A stretch of 64,000 nt of DNA, taken from positions 2,944,001 through 3,008,000 of the forward strand of contig NZ_CP045404.1 of assembly GCF_009363715.1 (NCBI RefSeq). The letters are read 5' to 3'. The stretch comes from Roseovarius sp. THAF9 (lineage in GTDB: Bacteria; Pseudomonadota; Alphaproteobacteria; Rhodobacterales; Rhodobacteraceae). The translations under genes and the position numbers were made by a program. Positions 1 to 9,837 of the stretch are shown here, piece by piece. The notes under the pieces are model-generated. The model was not told where the DNA came from. It made no database searches and saw only the letters and a list, made by a program, of their open reading frames with translations. Numbering within the stretch: the stretch's first letter is position 1; every line of letters starts with the position of its first letter.

Positions 1-1150
<1,150 letters not shown>

Positions 1151-1228
1151 GGGCTTTCTCCTCACGTGATGCCGGGCCTGACCTACCACAGGGCCCGTGT
1201 ATGATAAATAGAGATCGTTAAGTGATGT

Positions 1229-2482
1229 TCAATGCGCAAGGATGCTGGCAAAGAACATGTCTTCATCCCGCAAAAGTGTTGCAGTCCAGCCCTCTGAAAA
1301 CCCCGCAAGCGGCGCCGCGACCAAATGCCCGCCCCGCCAGACCGCCGGACTGGCCAAGAGCGACGCCCGTGGCAACCCCGGCTGCACCCGCTCTGCGCAC
1401 TGCGCCAGACCCGCCTCGCCGAGCGCGGCCACCTCGGCCCCATCGGGCCACGGCCCGTCCAGTTGCCAGCGGCCGTCCCACGCCTCACCCGGCGCGGTCC
1501 GCACCTGCGCCACCGCCTTCGGCTCGCGCGAGAACCGCAGTTGATCCGCCCCCACGCTCATCATCACCCCGTGCAAGGTCATGCCGTTGCCACCGCTAAT
1601 CGCCTCCAGCATCAGGTCCACCGCCTTGCCGCGCGGACCGTAATCCGCGCCGCTGATCCAGCGCAGGATCTCCTGCACCATGCGGCGGCAGATGTCGCGT
1701 GGCAGGGTCCGGAAGCCCTTGCACTCGACCATCACGTCGCCCCGGTCGAAACTGACGAGGTTGCGCGCCGCCAGAAAAACATACCAATACAGCGTGCTGC
1801 GCACCTCGCCCAGGTGGCGGGCGACATTGCCCAGCCCCCGCGCGGTCACGCCAAGGTCTTCCAGCGCGGTCAGCGCCTTGCGCACCCGCGCCCGTTCAAA
1901 GGCGTCGTCCTCGTTGGTCGGATCGTCGACCCAAGCCAGACCCTCGTATTCCACCAGCACACGCAGCTCGGCGCGCGACACCTGCAACAGCGGGCGGCGG
2001 AACTCCACCGCGCCCTGCCGCCAGCTTGGCGCCATTGCCGCCAGCCCATCGACCCCCGCCTCGCGCATCAGCCGCATGACAAAGGTCTCGGCCACGTCGT
2101 TCAGCGTATGGCCCAGCGCCACGTCGGTGATCTGCTCCGTCTCGGCCCAGTCCGCGATCAGGCCGTACCGCGCGCGCCGCGCCTGGTCGGGCAGGTTTCC
2201 CGCACCGTCCCAGCCGCGCCATTCCAGCGTCTTGTGCGGAACGTCCAGCCGGGCACAGAGCTCCGCCACGCCCGCCGCCTCATCGCGCGACGCCGCGCGC
2301 AGACCGTGATCCACCGTCACCGCGTAAGGGTCCGGCCCGTCCTGCGCCGCCCACTGCCGGGCCAGCAGCAGCAAGCCCAGCGAATCGCTGCCTCCGGACA
2401 CGGCAATGCCCAGCCGCTTGGGCCGGGCAGTCCCGAATGTCGCCACGAATTGATCAAGAATATGCGCCGTGGGGCTGTTCAC
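1229..2482 (-). CDS. tilS: tRNA(Ile)-lysidine synthase TilS
   Basis: Uses ATP and lysine to convert the wobble C34 of tRNA-Ile(CAU) to lysidine, so that the tRNA reads AUA as isoleucine. The N-terminal PP-loop motif SGGSDS is at residues 29-34, followed by the VDHGLR and GHTLND motifs typical of TilS. The product is 417 aa if started at the GTG at 2482. That GTG overlaps the stop of cpoB as GTGA, suggesting coupled translation. A longer in-frame start at 2572 would run far into cpoB and adds only residues unlike the family. The C-terminal half is less conserved, as is common in alphaproteobacteria. Confidence 0.95.
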   Translation of the reverse strand: MNSPTAHILDQFVATFGTARPKRLGIAVSGGSDSLGLLLLARQWAAQDGPDPYAVTVDHGLRAASRDEAAGVAELCARLDVPHKTLEWRGWDGAGNLPDQARRARYGLIADWAETEQITDVALGHTLNDVAETFVMRLMREAGVDGLAAMAPSWRQGAVEFRRPLLQVSRAELRVLVEYEGLAWVDDPTNEDDAFERARVRKALTALEDLGVTARGLGNVARHLGEVRSTLYWYVFLAARNLVSFDRGDVMVECKGFRTLPRDICRRMVQEILRWISGADYGPRGKAVDLMLEAISGGNGMTLHGVMMSVGADQLRFSREPKAVAQVRTAPGEAWDGRWQLDGPWPDGAEVAALGEAGLAQCAERVQPGLPRASLLASPAVWRGGHLVAAPLAGFSEGWTATLLRDEDMFFASILAH

Positions 2483-3357
2483 GAACACCCAAGGTTCTGC
2501 ATCGCCGAGGCCGCTTGCCCCACCGCGGGCGATTGCGGAAAGCGCTGCGCCACCTCTCCCAGGGTCAGGCAAGCCTCGTTGGTCTGGCCCAGCGCGCCCA
2601 GCGACCGGCCAAGCAGGAACAGCGCCTGCGGCGCTTGCGGGCCGTCCGGCGCGGTGCTGAACGTGTCCAGATAGGCGCGCGCCGCACCCGTCATGTCATT
2701 GGCCTGCTCCAGCGCCTCGCCACGCTTCAGCCCGGCCTGCGCCTCCATCGGGCTGCCGGGATAGTTGGTGGTGAAACGCTCGAACTGCTCGGCCGCGGCG
2801 GCGTACTCGCCCGCCTCGAACGCCGCCATGGCCGTGTCGAAATCGGCCTGCTCGGCCGCGGCCATCTGAACGCCGCTGTCGTTGCCCGTGGTGCCGCCCG
2901 TGGTCGCTGTGCCAGTCGTGTCGGTGGCCGGCGCGGTGCTCGTCGTGCCTTGCCCGGACGTCGACGGCTCGACCCCGCCCAGCGTGTCGCCGGGCTCGAT
3001 GCTGCCGATATCACAGGAAGGCTCCAACTCGCAGATCCGGAATTCCAGGTCGCCCACGCGGTTGGTTCCGTCGGTCACCACGCTGTCGATACGAAACTCC
3101 AGTTCCTCGGTCTTCGAGGTCAGGCGCTGCAACTCGGACTCAATGGTGTTCACCCGGTCCAGCACGCTTCCGCCTACGGTCGCGTTGCCGCTGGCGCCGG
3201 TGGTGTTCAGCTCTCGCTTCAGCTTCTGCAATTCGACATAGAGCACCGATAGCTCCTGCCGGATATCCGCCAGAGTTTCGGTATTGGCCTGGGCCGAGGC
3301 CGCAACCGGCCCCATCCCGAACGCGGCCACCACGAGGCCCAGTATTACACGACGCAT
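2479..3357 (-). CDS. cpoB: Cell division coordinator CpoB (YbgF)
   Basis: Periplasmic TPR protein that links the Tol-Pal system to septal peptidoglycan synthesis. The 292-aa product has a signal peptide ending at ASAQA, a helical coiled-coil segment at about 28-95, a Thr/Gly/Ser-rich linker at about 130-165, and tetratricopeptide repeats from about 170 to the end (DFDTAMAAFEAGEYAAAAEQ). I prefer the ATG at 3357, 5 bases after GGGG; a GTG two codons upstream (3363) is possible. It lies last in the tol cluster, next to pal, and its stop overlaps the tilS start. Confidence 0.93.
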   Translation of the reverse strand: MRRVILGLVVAAFGMGPVAASAQANTETLADIRQELSVLYVELQKLKRELNTTGASGNATVGGSVLDRVNTIESELQRLTSKTEELEFRIDSVVTDGTNRVGDLEFRICELEPSCDIGSIEPGDTLGGVEPSTSGQGTTSTAPATDTTGTATTGGTTGNDSGVQMAAAEQADFDTAMAAFEAGEYAAAAEQFERFTTNYPGSPMEAQAGLKRGEALEQANDMTGAARAYLDTFSTAPDGPQAPQALFLLGRSLGALGQTNEACLTLGEVAQRFPQSPAVGQAASAMQNLGCS

Positions 3358-3376
3358 GTTCACCCCACCATTCGTC

Positions 3377-3892
3377 CTAGCTTGTCGGCACCGCCGAGAT
3401 CACCGTCACGGCGCGGCGGTTCTTGGCATAGCACGCTTCGTTACTGCAGATCTCCAGCGGGCGTTCCTTGCCATAGCTGATGACCTTCAGACGCGCCGGG
3501 CTGACCCCCTTCGAGATCAGGTATTCCTGTACCGCGTTGGCGCGGCGTGCGCCCAGCGCGATGTTGTATTGCCGCGTGCCCTGCTCGTCGGCGTGGCCTT
3601 CGATGATGGCGTTGTATGCCGTGTTCGTGGCCAGCCATTGCGCCTGCCCGTCCAGCGTCGCCGTCGCCGTGGGCGACAGGGTGGACTGGTCCACGGCGAA
3701 CAGAACGCGGTCGCCAATCGTCTGCTGGAAATAGAGCGGCGATTGCGGATCCTGCGCGGTGCCCGCGACGCCGCTTGCCGTGCCGCTGGTGCCCGCGCCG
3801 TTGTTGTATTGATCGCCGAACCGGTCGGGATTGCTGCAGGCGCTCACCGCCAGCCCCGCCACCACGATCAGTGCCTTGCTCAGATGTTTCAT
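3377..3892 (-). CDS. pal: Peptidoglycan-associated lipoprotein Pal
   Basis: Outer-membrane lipoprotein that binds peptidoglycan and TolB and holds the outer membrane to the wall during division. The 171-aa product has a signal peptide with lipobox VSAC and the acylated Cys at residue 19. A short linker is followed by an OmpA-like domain at about 65-165 with the peptidoglycan-binding signature around GHADEQGTRQYNIALGARRA. The length is normal for Pal. It lies between tolB and cpoB. Confidence 0.97.
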   Translation of the reverse strand: MKHLSKALIVVAGLAVSACSNPDRFGDQYNNGAGTSGTASGVAGTAQDPQSPLYFQQTIGDRVLFAVDQSTLSPTATATLDGQAQWLATNTAYNAIIEGHADEQGTRQYNIALGARRANAVQEYLISKGVSPARLKVISYGKERPLEICSNEACYAKNRRAVTVISAVPTS

Positions 3893-3975
3893 TTCAGTGC
3901 CCCACTCGATGCTTTGTTGCTCTTGAATTGGTTAATATCATAGGCCCGTAACGGATGCATGTCCCTTTTGCGGCC

Positions 3976-5304
3976 TCAGTTCTGCAGCGGCCCCCAGGAC
4001 GGATCCGACGCGCCGGTCTCGGTGCGGACCTGCTTGAGGTTGCGCCCGGTGATGTCCACCGACCACAGGCTCGACGTGCCCTGCGCGCCTTGGGTTTCGC
4101 GGGTGAACATGATGACCCGGCCATTGGGGGCCCAAGTCGGGCTCTCGTCCAGGAAGGACGCGGTCAACAGGCGCTCCTCGCTGCCATCGGTGCGCATCAC
4201 GCCGATATGGAACCGGCCTTTGGATTGCTTGGTAAAGGCAATCAGATCGCCGCGCGGCGACCAGACCGGCGTGCCATAACGGCCCTGGCCGAAGCTGATC
4301 CGCGTTGCCTCGCCGCCACTGGCGGGCATCACGTAAAGCTGCGGCGTGCCCGAGCGGTCGGATTCGAACACGATCTTGCTGCCATCCGGGCTAAAACTCG
4401 GCGCGGTCTCGATCGACGGCGTCGTGGTCAGGCGCGAGGTTTGCCCGGACGCGATATTCAACTGGTAAAGGTCGGTGTTGCCGCCCGTGGTCAGGCTATA
4501 GACGATGGTCTGCCCGTTGGGCGCAAAGCGCGGCGCGAAACTCATCTCGCCATCGGCGGCATTCAGCACGTTGCGGCCCGCCGTGGCCACGTCCAGCACG
4601 TAGATCTTGGGAAAGCCGCTTTCATAACTGGTATATAGCACCCGGTCCCCATTGGGCGAGAACCGCGGCGCCAGCACGATCGACGCGCTGTCGGTCAGGT
4701 AGGTCACATTGGCGCCGTCGTAATCCATGATCGCCAGCCGCTTTTGCCGCGCATCCTTTGGCCCGGTTTCGGAGACAAACACGACGCGGCTGTCGAAATA
4801 CGGGTCTTCGCCCGTCAGCCGTGAATACACCTGGTCCGAGACCTTGTGCGCAATGCGCCGCCAGCCATCCACGGTGCCCACGAATTGCAGGCCATCGCCC
4901 ATCTGCTGCCCCGCGAACACGTCATAAAGCCGGAACTTCACGACGACCTTGCCGCTGTCATCCACATTGACGCCACCCACGATCAGCGCCTGCGCGTTGA
5001 TCGCCTTCCAGTCGGCGAACTGCACCGGGCTGGAAAACGCGGTGACGCGCGCGATATGCGCGTCCTGCGGAATTTCGCGGAAAAGACCCGTGCCGGTCAG
5101 GTCGGCGGCGATAACCCGCGTGATATTGGCCGCCATCTCCTGCGCCTGGGCGCTCTCGGCCACGAAATTCGGCACGGCAAAGGGCAAGGGCTCGATCACG
5201 CCCTCGGTGATTTCGATCCTCAGCGGCCCGCTGCGCTCTTCCTGCGCCATCACCGGCGCCGCAAGGCCTGCAAGGATCGCCACAAGGGCCAGAAATACTC
5301 TCAT
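3976..5304 (-). CDS. tolB: Tol-Pal system beta-propeller protein TolB
   Basis: Periplasmic protein that cycles between TolA and Pal. The 442-aa product has a signal peptide ([20 protein letters not shown]), the TolB N-terminal domain (about 30-150), and at least five propeller blades with the repeated pattern P-x-[FW]-[SA]-P-[NRD]-G, for example [20 protein letters not shown] and [10 protein letters not shown]. The ATG at 5304 is chosen because GGGGAG stands 7 bases upstream; an in-frame ATG at 5325 precedes this site and would add seven residues before the signal peptide. The gene begins one base after the stop of the TolA-domain paralogue. Confidence 0.97.
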   Translation of the reverse strand: MRVFLALVAILAGLAAPVMAQEERSGPLRIEITEGVIEPLPFAVPNFVAESAQAQEMAANITRVIAADLTGTGLFREIPQDAHIARVTAFSSPVQFADWKAINAQALIVGGVNVDDSGKVVVKFRLYDVFAGQQMGDGLQFVGTVDGWRRIAHKVSDQVYSRLTGEDPYFDSRVVFVSETGPKDARQKRLAIMDYDGANVTYLTDSASIVLAPRFSPNGDRVLYTSYESGFPKIYVLDVATAGRNVLNAADGEMSFAPRFAPNGQTIVYSLTTGGNTDLYQLNIASGQTSRLTTTPSIETAPSFSPDGSKIVFESDRSGTPQLYVMPASGGEATRISFGQGRYGTPVWSPRGDLIAFTKQSKGRFHIGVMRTDGSEERLLTASFLDESPTWAPNGRVIMFTRETQGAQGTSSLWSVDITGRNLKQVRTETGASDPSWGPLQN

Positions 5305-5305
5305 G

Positions 5306-5668
5306 TCACTGCTCCCCTTCGACACCTGGGTCGAATGTCATTTCTATCTCGCGCCACGCCTCGTACTGATCGGCTGGCAGGTCATACCCGTCGCGCCCGC
5401 ATCTCAGGATGGCACGTGGCGCCACCATGAAAGAGTCCGTGTCGGACATTTCACGGGGAATTGAGCGCAGGCTTTCGTCAATCACGGTGCCATCCCGGTC
5501 CATCTTGAACGCTACGGTGACAACCGCGCCGCCCTCGGCCGGGTTCCAGCAGCGCTGTACGTCCTCGCGAAACCCGTCGATCCAGTCGGATGCCTGCGCC
5601 CCGGACACCGCCGCCGGGGCCAAAAGACCCGCCAGCACCGCCCCACCAATGATACCGTGCCGTTTCAT
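5306..5668 (-). CDS. Small secreted paralogue of the TolA C-terminal domain
   Basis: A 120-aa protein with a signal peptide (about 1-26, cleavage near GAQA-S) and a single domain that aligns with the C-terminal 100 residues of the adjacent TolA. Shared features are VQ-x-CWN at the start, R-x-RCG-x-x-GYDLP, and [11 protein letters not shown][DN]-P at the end, with both cysteines kept (Cys40 and Cys90 here, Cys296 and Cys355 in TolA). It has no membrane anchor and no long periplasmic arm. Its start (ATG 5668) overlaps the tolA stop as ATGA, and tolB follows after one base, so it is part of the tol operon. It probably arose by partial duplication of tolA. A role in binding TolB or modulating TolA is inference. 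Confidence 0.9.
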   Translation of the reverse strand: MKRHGIIGGAVLAGLLAPAAVSGAQASDWIDGFREDVQRCWNPAEGGAVVTVAFKMDRDGTVIDESLRSIPREMSDTDSFMVAPRAILRCGRDGYDLPADQYEAWREIEMTFDPGVEGEQ

Positions 5669-6822
5669 CGGATCCGCATGTTCTCCGGGTTGAAGGTCAT
5701 TTCGATCTCGCGCCATGTCGCGTATTTCTCGACCGGCAGGTCATATCCCCGCGCCCCGCAACGGATGATCGCCCGCCGCGCGGCCTCGAACGCTTGCTGT
5801 GCCGAGGAATTGCTGCCCCCCTCGCTGCTGATCATGCGGATCGAGTTCGTGACCGGGCGGCCATCCTCGGACATCGACACCGCCACCGTCACCGTGGTCG
5901 CCAGCGCGTCGGAACTCAGCGAGCCGACGTTCCAGCATTCCTGCACCGCCACGCGCAGCCCGTCCTTTTCCCCGGCGGTCAGCGGCGGGCCCTGCGGCGT
6001 GCCCTGCGATTGCGTGTCGGCGCCCAGCGCCTCGGCCAGCGCGTCGTTCACGGCCGAGCTGTCGGGGCTGGTGGCCTGCTGCGTCTCTGGTTCGGGGTCG
6101 GCCTGCTGCGCAGGCTCCTCGCGCGGCTCCGGGTCCGGGTCGGGCTGTGCCGCCGGTGTCGGCTGTTCGGGCCGCGTGCGCGGCCGGACCGAGCGTGTCG
6201 GCGCCGCAGAAGCGACTTCCTCGGCCTCGGTCACGATCTCGGTCGTGGCCTCCTGCCGGGCGGTTTCCTCCTGCTCAGGCGTCGGCTCCTCGGCCTGCTC
6301 CGAGGGCTCGGGGGCCTCTTGGTCCACGTCAGCGATCTCGACATCCGGCTCGGGCTGTTCCACCGCCTCGGGAGCGACACGCGGCGCGGGCCGGGGCTGC
6401 GGGCGATCCGACTGTTCGGGCGCCAGAACGGCGGTATCTTCCTGCGGCGGCGTCGGCTCCTGCGGCGCGTCGGCGATCTCGGCCTCCGGAACGGGCACCG
6501 GCTCGGGCTCGACGGCCTCGGGCACCGGGTCCGGCTCGGTACTCTCGGTCACTTCGGGCTGGTCCTGCTCGGGGGCCGTATCGGGCTCGGATGACAGTTC
6601 CGGCGCCTGCCCTTCCTCGGGCGGCTCGGGCGTGTCGACATTGGCGACCGCATCCGGCGACGGCTCGGCAACCATCGCGGCGTATTCCTCTTCCGAGACC
6701 GCCGTCACCTCGGTCACCTCGAACGGCAACGGCTCGGACTGAAACGCCCCGCCGAAGATGGCAAAGACGATCAGGCCCGTATGGGCCACACCGGAAATGA
6801 TCTGCCCGGTGTCCAGCCGCAT
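5665..6822 (-). CDS. tolA: Cell envelope integrity protein TolA
   Basis: Inner-membrane protein that transmits proton-motive force from TolQR to TolB/Pal. The 385-aa product has one membrane segment at about 12-30, a long arm at about 35-285, and a C-terminal domain at about 285-385 with Cys296 and Cys355. The arm is extremely rich in Pro, Glu, Gln and Thr (for example ATSPDSSAVN, and many PE/PEP repeats) instead of the Lys/Ala-rich helix of enterobacterial TolA. The ATG at 6822 follows the tolR stop by one base; an in-frame TTG at 6843 would lie inside tolR and is less likely. Confidence 0.93.
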   Translation of the reverse strand: MRLDTGQIISGVAHTGLIVFAIFGGAFQSEPLPFEVTEVTAVSEEEYAAMVAEPSPDAVANVDTPEPPEEGQAPELSSEPDTAPEQDQPEVTESTEPDPVPEAVEPEPVPVPEAEIADAPQEPTPPQEDTAVLAPEQSDRPQPRPAPRVAPEAVEQPEPDVEIADVDQEAPEPSEQAEEPTPEQEETARQEATTEIVTEAEEVASAAPTRSVRPRTRPEQPTPAAQPDPDPEPREEPAQQADPEPETQQATSPDSSAVNDALAEALGADTQSQGTPQGPPLTAGEKDGLRVAVQECWNVGSLSSDALATTVTVAVSMSEDGRPVTNSIRMISSEGGSNSSAQQAFEAARRAIIRCGARGYDLPVEKYATWREIEMTFNPENMRIR

Positions 6823-6823
6823 C

Positions 6824-7297
6824 TCAGCCGCCCTGCTCGTCAAGCGTGGGACCGCCGGTATCCGTCACCAGCCCGATATTGGCGAACCCGCCGCGATTGA
6901 GCGCGCCCATCACCTGCATCACGTCTGAATAGGGCACCGCCCCGTCCGCCCGCAGGAACACCCGCGTGCTGTCACGCTCCGTCGCGATGGCGCGCAGCCG
7001 GTTCACCAGCTCGCCGCGCTGCACCTCGGTGGTCTGAATCATCACGACTCCCTCGGCGGTCAGCGTCACGGTCAGCGGCTCTTCTTCCTCGCCCGGCAGC
7101 GCATTGGCCGCGGTCTCGGGCAGTTGCACCGGCACGCCCACGGTCATCAGCGGCGCGGCCACCATAAAGATGATCAGCAGCACCAGCATCACGTCCACAA
7201 AGGGCGTGACGTTGATCTCGGCCATCGGCCGGCTGCGGCCCCGGCCTCTGCGCCTGCGGCCCGTGTCACCTGATTTCTGAACGACGCCCGCACCCAT
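6824..7297 (-). CDS. tolR: Biopolymer transporter TolR (ExbD family)
   Basis: Partner of TolQ in the proton-driven motor that energises TolA. The 157-aa product has an Arg-rich N-terminal tail (RRRRGRGRSR), the family motif MAEINVTPFVDVMLVLLIIF with the conserved membrane Asp (in FVDVML), one membrane segment, and a periplasmic domain. The start at 7297 overlaps nothing but stands one base after the tolQ stop. Gene order tolQ-tolR-tolA is standard. Confidence 0.96.
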   Translation of the reverse strand: MGAGVVQKSGDTGRRRRGRGRSRPMAEINVTPFVDVMLVLLIIFMVAAPLMTVGVPVQLPETAANALPGEEEEPLTVTLTAEGVVMIQTTEVQRGELVNRLRAIATERDSTRVFLRADGAVPYSDVMQVMGALNRGGFANIGLVTDTGGPTLDEQGG

Positions 7298-7298
7298 G

Positions 7299-7994
7299 TC
7301 AGCTGTCCAATTGCCGACTTAGGATCGTCGCGAATTCGTCGGCAAACGCTTCGTAGCTGGCCACGATCCGATCGGCATCCGCACTCAGCTTGTTGTAGAA
7401 CACCACCGCCGGAATGGCCGCCAGCAGGCCCAGACCCGTCGCCAGAAGCGCCTCCGCGATGCCCGGCGCCACGACAGCGAGGTTGGTGTTCTGCTGCTCG
7501 GCGATCTCGATAAAGGCGTTCATGATCCCCCAGACCGTGCCAAAGAGGCCCACAAAAGGCGACACCGACCCGATCGAGGCCAGAATTGTCAGTCCGCTCT
7601 GCAACTTCTCGCTTTCCTTCACGATGGCCACGTCCATGCTGCGGTCGATCCGCGCCGTGGCCCCCGCGATCAGCGCCCCGTCGGTGCGGTGCGACCGCCG
7701 CCATTCGCTCATGCCGGCGGCAAAAACGCGCTCGGATTGTCCCGCCGGGTCGGGTCCGATCTCGTCGAAGAGCTCATCCAACGGCTCACCCGACCAGAAG
7801 CGCCGGTCGAACGCCTCCGCCTCGGCGCGCGCCTTGCGATAGGTGATGGTCTTCTGGATGATGATCGACCACGCCCAGAAGGACGCCACGATCAGCATCA
7901 GCATCACCAGTTTCACGATAAGCGTCGCGCGTGCGAACAATCCCCACAGCGAGAAATCAATCTCCTGTGCCATTGCCAGGGTTTCTGCTTCCAT
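7299..7994 (-). CDS. tolQ: Protein TolQ (ExbB/MotA family proton channel)
   Basis: Three-pass inner-membrane protein forming the TolQ-TolR proton channel. The 231-aa product has membrane segments at about 20-45, 140-165 and 178-200, with the family signatures GLFGTVWGIMNAF and GIAEALLATGLGLLAAIPAV. The length is normal. It is the first gene of the tight tolQ-R-A block; ybgC lies 115 bases upstream on the same strand. Confidence 0.96.
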   Translation of the reverse strand: MEAETLAMAQEIDFSLWGLFARATLIVKLVMLMLIVASFWAWSIIIQKTITYRKARAEAEAFDRRFWSGEPLDELFDEIGPDPAGQSERVFAAGMSEWRRSHRTDGALIAGATARIDRSMDVAIVKESEKLQSGLTILASIGSVSPFVGLFGTVWGIMNAFIEIAEQQNTNLAVVAPGIAEALLATGLGLLAAIPAVVFYNKLSADADRIVASYEAFADEFATILSRQLDS

Positions 7995-8109
7995 CTGCCT
8001 GCTCTTTGCTCTGCCGGGCCTTGTTGACTGGCCGTACTGAGCGCGAAACTAGACGATTTCCAAGGGGAAAGCCAACCTCAACCGCATCCGCGCGGTCAAT
8101 TGCAGGTGA

Positions 8110-8499
8110 TCAATGCAGCATCAGGCGGATATTTGCCGGTAGCCGCGCCGGGTGGCCGGTCTCGTTGATGCACACGATGGTCACCTGCGCCGAAAAGATC
8201 AGCTCTTCACCGCGCAGGACATGCTGATCCATGACAAGCCGGGCGCCAGTGACCGTGGTCACGCTGGTCCGCACCTCAAGCTCGTCGTCGAACTTGGCCG
8301 GGTGATGATAGTCCGCCTCGACCCGCCGCACGGCGAACACCACGCCATCGTCGCGCCGCATCGCATTCTGGTCGACGCCAAGGCCCCGCACCCAGTCGCT
8401 GCGCGCACGTTCTATGTACCTGAGGTAATTGGCATAATAGACGATCCCTGCCATGTCGGTATCTTCGTAATATACGCGGATGGGAAACGTATGGACCAT
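8110..8499 (-). CDS. ybgC: Tol-Pal-associated acyl-CoA thioesterase YbgC
   Basis: Hot-dog fold thioesterase found with tol genes in most proteobacteria; it hydrolyses short to medium acyl-CoA or acyl-ACP and has been linked to phospholipid metabolism. The 129-aa product contains the catalytic signature YYEDTDMAGIVYYANYLRY with the active Asp at about residue 15, then ERARSDW. It lies 115 bases upstream of tolQ on the same strand. Confidence 0.95.
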   Translation of the reverse strand: MVHTFPIRVYYEDTDMAGIVYYANYLRYIERARSDWVRGLGVDQNAMRRDDGVVFAVRRVEADYHHPAKFDDELEVRTSVTTVTGARLVMDQHVLRGEELIFSAQVTIVCINETGHPARLPANIRLMLH

Positions 8500-8585
8500 G
8501 CCTGACTTTTACGGTGCACGGGCGGCGGCGGCAATCCCAAAGAGGGGCTCTGCCCCACGGCGAACCTGCGGTTCACCGCTCCCCG

Positions 8586-8607
8586 GGATATTTCTGGCCA
8601 GAGGAAG
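8586..8607 (+). repeat. Dispersed intergenic motif, copy A
   Basis: Reads GGATATTT, three bases (CTG), GCCAGAGGAAG on the plus strand. The same 7+3+11 arrangement is present exactly in copies at 9838-9882 and 54082-54126 and in degenerate form at 33519-33552, always between genes. It lies in the gap between thpR and ybgC, just after the thpR stop. This copy has the palindrome TCTGGCCAGA in its centre. Its function is unknown. Confidence 0.8.
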
Positions 8608-8616
8608 ATAGTGCCG

Positions 8617-9153
8617 CTACAGCGGATAGTCGGCCAGCACGTCATAGACCGGGCCATCCGGCGTCAGGGTCGAGCCACAAAGGCAGAACCGATCCACCGC
8701 GAACGGCCCCGCGCGAAACTCGGCCCAAGCGCCAAGGAACGCGGTCAGCCGGCCCATGTCCACCGGCCTTGACCTCGGGAACCGGGCCAGCGTGACATGT
8801 GGGCGAAACCGCTCGCGCGGCAGGTCGATCCCCGCCAGCCGGGCCGCGCCGCGCACCTTGTCATGCAATTGCCGCAGCGGCTCCACCTTGGCCACATCGG
8901 CCCAGACCAGCGCCGGACGCCGCCCGCCTTTCACCTCGACACCCGTGAATTCCATCTCCCAATCCGGCACGCGGATCTCGCCCAGCGCCGTGTCCAACTC
9001 TTCCAGCACCGCCCCGGGCTGATCGTCGAGAAAGGTCAGCGTCATGTGAAGGTTCTCCTCGTCCACGAGCCGCCCTTGCCGCAGCGCCTCCTGCACCGGC
9101 AAGAGCGCCTCTATCGCCGCGTCGTCCAGCGGGACACCGACAAAGGTCCGCAA
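8617..9153 (-). CDS. thpR: RNA 2',3'-cyclic phosphodiesterase ThpR (LigT family)
   Basis: Two-histidine (2H) phosphoesterase acting on 2',3'-cyclic phosphate RNA ends. The 178-aa product has both HxTx motifs, HMTLTF near residue 36 and HVTLARF near residue 120, with the N-terminal RTFVGVPLDD typical of the family. The start is a TTG at 9153, four bases after the stop of the upstream gene; no good Shine-Dalgarno is visible, so translation may be coupled. The protein N-terminus fits the family exactly at this codon. Confidence 0.93.
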   Translation of the reverse strand: MRTFVGVPLDDAAIEALLPVQEALRQGRLVDEENLHMTLTFLDDQPGAVLEELDTALGEIRVPDWEMEFTGVEVKGGRRPALVWADVAKVEPLRQLHDKVRGAARLAGIDLPRERFRPHVTLARFPRSRPVDMGRLTAFLGAWAEFRAGPFAVDRFCLCGSTLTPDGPVYDVLADYPL

Positions 9154-9156
9154 CTG

Positions 9157-9792
9157 CTACATCTGCCCCAGCCGCGCACTCAGACGCAGTGCGTGGCTGG
9201 AATCCTGCGCCACGGCGGGCATGACCGGATCGTACCCCGCCCGGATCACCGCGCCGATATCGGGCCGCAGGATCACCTGCCCCTCGCCCGCCTGCGCCAG
9301 AACCGAGCGGTCGGTGAATGCCGTGTCGGACCACAGCAGGATCGTCTGCGCCACCTGCGCCAGCGCCAGCGTGTCGGCAGGCACTTTCGACAATTGCGCA
9401 TCCATCCGCAGGAAAACGAAGCTGGCCTTGATCGCGCCCGCCTCGTCAAAGCGGAAAATGCGGTACTGGTTGGCATCCGCCGCCTTCAGCCGCGCCACCA
9501 GCGGGCCAAGGTCCGGGATCATCCGGTCCATATCCGGCACCTCCAGCAACTCGCCCCACTCCCGGAAGAAAAAGAACATCAGGTTCACGCCCAATTCCGG
9601 GTCGGTCTCGGCCATCTGGTGGCCCGCCATCATCACCACGGCCTCGACCGCGCCCTTGACGACCTCCAGCGTCTTGTCGTCGGTGCCAAAGACCACCGGC
9701 ACGATGGGCCGCCCCCAACGCGCAAAGAGGTAAGAGCCATCGGCACGCGTGAACAGCGCCTCGACGTCTTCGGGAGAGATCAGATCAGCCAT
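9157..9792 (-). CDS. Conserved hypothetical protein
   Basis: A 211-aa soluble protein with no signal peptide or membrane segment. I do not recognise a domain. Visible features are a hydrophobic core (VVFGTDDKTLEVVKGAVEAV), an aromatic FFFFREWGE stretch, and a C-terminal half with ILLWSDTAF and QVILRPDIGAVIRAGYDPVMP. It lies between ruvB and thpR on the same strand, and thpR starts four bases after its stop, so the two are probably cotranscribed and a link with RNA or DNA metabolism is possible but unproven. Confidence 0.85.
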   Translation of the reverse strand: MADLISPEDVEALFTRADGSYLFARWGRPIVPVVFGTDDKTLEVVKGAVEAVVMMAGHQMAETDPELGVNLMFFFFREWGELLEVPDMDRMIPDLGPLVARLKAADANQYRIFRFDEAGAIKASFVFLRMDAQLSKVPADTLALAQVAQTILLWSDTAFTDRSVLAQAGEGQVILRPDIGAVIRAGYDPVMPAVAQDSSHALRLSARLGQM

Positions 9793-9837
9793 GGCCTTTC
9801 CCTACCAAAGCGGCCAGTCCATGCAAGTCAAAGCCCC

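Noticed and set aside
2483..2572. Upstream start for tilS
   Set aside because: It would extend TilS into the cpoB coding region; the GTGA overlap at 2482 and the family N-terminus favour the shorter protein.
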